Part shown: piece after piece, positions 62,511 to 64,000 of the stretch | How the letters are laid out: each line of letters starts with the position of its first letter | Position numbering within the stretch: the first letter of the stretch is position 1 | Assembly (NCBI RefSeq): GCF_008831285.2 | Contig: NC_045139.1 | Location: 35,375,706-35,439,705, forward strand | Length of the DNA stretch: 64,000 bases | From: Nymphaea colorata | Lineage: Eukaryota > Streptophyta > Magnoliopsida > Nymphaeales > Nymphaeaceae | Direction of reading: 5' to 3' | The notes under the pieces: generated by a model | Database searches by the model: none | Told to the model about the DNA's origin: nothing | Seen by the model: only the letters and a program-made list of their open reading frames with translations | Made by a program: the position numbers and the translations under genes

Positions 62511-62633
62511 GGTTTCACCTTTCACGAACCACCAACTACTTTTAAAAAGTTCCATAAGTTTAGAGGACCTTGTAAAACCCCACCTCAAGACTGTCATAGG
62601 GAAAGATATTAGTCAGGCCAACTTAAAGTTCTT

Positions 62634-62696
62634 TTGGTTGTTTTCCAGGGGGTTGGTACAATAATTGGTTGTTTTCCAGGGGGTTGGTACAATAAT
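62634..62696. repeat. Tandem duplication, 2 copies, period 31 bp
   Basis: TTGGTTGTTTTCCAGGGGGT begins at 62634 and again at 62665; the units are identical through ATAATT. Confidence 0.95.
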
Positions 62697-62699
62697 TAA

Positions 62700-63922
62700 G
62701 GTGAGAACTGTTAGCCAATTAATTTCTATTTCAAATTTTCGAAGCTCTTAGTCATTGACGTACAAGCTCAAGCACATTAGAGGCAACACTTCAATACGCT
62801 GAAAACAAAAACAAACTTAGTATCTTAAAAACACAAGGATTGAGTGAGAATTACCACTCTCCTCTAAGCAATACAATGAAATATTCCTTCTACTCACTCA
62901 AAAAGTGCCATCGCAATTATAACATAAATACAAAATGTGGTACTGATTTCCTAACTGTGGTAAATGATTCAACAGTGAAGGTTCCTTGCGGACAAGTCAT
63001 GCTTTATATATAGCCTGATTGATCCATCAATCAGATCAAAATTTGGTCCTAGAAACTCATTTAGATGCTATATATCCTGGAGGTTTTAGCAATGTCTATG
63101 TACAGTGGTGTATAATTGTTGGGTGTACAGTGGTGTGCCGCATCTCAATCCCTTGTTGTTGAGCTAGGCGAGTGGACCTCCAAAACAGACTTTGCAACAC
63201 AAATGGGGCCTAGGCAATCCAAAAATAGCAAAAAAAGAAGAGAGGAAGAGAAGAAAACGGAGGGAAAAGGGACAAAGAAAGCTAGCAGAAAAACAAAGCT
63301 TGAAAGGTTGAAGGAGAAAAAAATGGATGCGGAAAAAGTTTTGAGAAATTCACAAAACCCTGTGCAACTTTTAATATATTTACGAGGAACTGCCAACGTT
63401 TGGAAAACTAAAAATAGTAGCCTGTATCTATCAAATAATCTTAAACACATGCTTCGATAATTAAAAACATAACATTTTAAAGAACTGCCTCACCCTTAAA
63501 AAGGTACATATTCCTTTAGGTTTTGACAGCCTACATTCCACTAATTATGCAAACATGTTTATATCACCACACTGTTCACATTTATACTGCACATTATTTA
63601 TTGTCGGCGTCGGCGTGTTGATGTAAATGGTGTCACCACATTGTTTGCTTGCAAGACATGCCTGCATGCAACGACACATCTCTAGCTATATTTACAGGGG
63701 GCACACCTTCATCCCATTAGCTGATTCCCCATGACAAAATCTCAACGGGTAGATCTGTTGATCTTTAAGTAACGATATGTACTAGCAGGTAGAAAGAAAA
63801 CAGAGACAGACCAAAGATTCAGAAAACGGAGAAAAGGAAACCCCCCACTCTGCTTCTCAAAAGGTAGTATGAATCCCACCTTGCAGAATCAACCAAGGAC
63901 TGCTGGAGATGGAGAGCTAGAG
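62700..63922. other. Intergenic DNA, possibly the 3' UTR of a gene entering from the right
   Basis: No domain is recognisable. The Lys/Arg/Glu-rich 114-codon frame at 63116-63460 arises from an A/G-rich stretch and its reverse complement is equally open, so it is not called as coding. Confidence 0.45.
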
Positions 63923-63970
63923 CTAACCAACATCTAGTTGCCTCTTCACCACACGTACAATGTCGTCAAC
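63923..63970 (-). CDS. Possible 3'-terminal exon of a gene running off the right edge
   Basis: On the minus strand an acceptor (GGTAAGCAG, with a branch-like ACTAAAAT upstream) is followed by an open 16-codon stretch reading VDDIVRVVKRQLDVG-stop. The amphipathic, Lys/Arg/Val-rich end looks like the C-terminus of a folded protein. The upstream sequence in frame contains a stop, as expected of an intron. No family is assigned because the rest of the gene is outside the window. This rests on splice-site reading alone. Confidence 0.3.
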   Translation of the reverse strand, partial: VDDIVRVVKRQLDVG

Positions 63971-64000
63971 CTGCTTACCATTCACATTTTAGTAAAAATG

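Noticed and set aside
63116..63460. 114-codon Lys/Arg/Glu-rich frame, with a 101-codon frame on the opposite strand
   Set aside because: An A/G-rich tract keeps both strands open; there is no domain or exon structure.

Overview
This is nuclear DNA from a flowering plant. It holds five- to eleven-exon genes with GT/AG introns, CT-rich 5' leaders, long AT-rich introns full of microsatellites, MITEs and retrotransposon debris, and a decayed piece of plastid 16S rRNA. Every well-supported protein is a conserved plant family. The species cannot be fixed from this window. Introns of 3.8 to 5.6 kb indicate a fairly repeat-rich genome.

Layout: 1-5.9 kb is intergenic with degenerate MITEs. At 5958-8974 (+) lies a seven-exon gene for a short secreted LRR protein (LRR1 / SERK-ectodomain type, no kinase). 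A dead Ty1/copia pol fragment follows at 10.16-11.43 kb. At 13.24-26.34 kb (-) lies an Atos-like (FAM214/ATOSA-B family) gene in five exons; its 57-nt last exon sits 3.8 kb from the previous one, and its introns carry an 851-bp hAT-type MITE and a 4-copy ~220-bp tandem array. From 27-37 kb is a repeat-rich intergenic region dominated by a 1.75/1.91 kb tandem duplication; each copy contains a TRIM retrotransposon that itself contains a hAT-like MITE. At 37.11-40.56 kb (+) lies UBC27, a ubiquitin-conjugating E2 with a C-terminal UBA domain. At 41.84-54.16 kb (-) lies an eleven-exon gene for the BAR-like / hydroxyproline-rich At2g33490 family, including a 29-nt microexon and a 0.84-kb TIR element full of GGAAGA repeats. 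From 54.2-64 kb is intergenic with MITEs, the plastid 16S fragment (56.89-57.13 kb), several tandem repeats, and possibly the 3'-terminal exon of a further minus-strand gene at the right edge.

The four genes are unrelated housekeeping or signalling genes and form no pathway or cluster. I found no convincing new enzymatic or defence system. The most informative structures are the datable nested-insertion series at 29.9-33.6 kb, several hAT-type MITEs whose 8-bp target duplications can be read directly, and the plastid rRNA insertion. Exon coordinates come from reading splice sites and checking reading-frame continuity by eye; no alignments were run.
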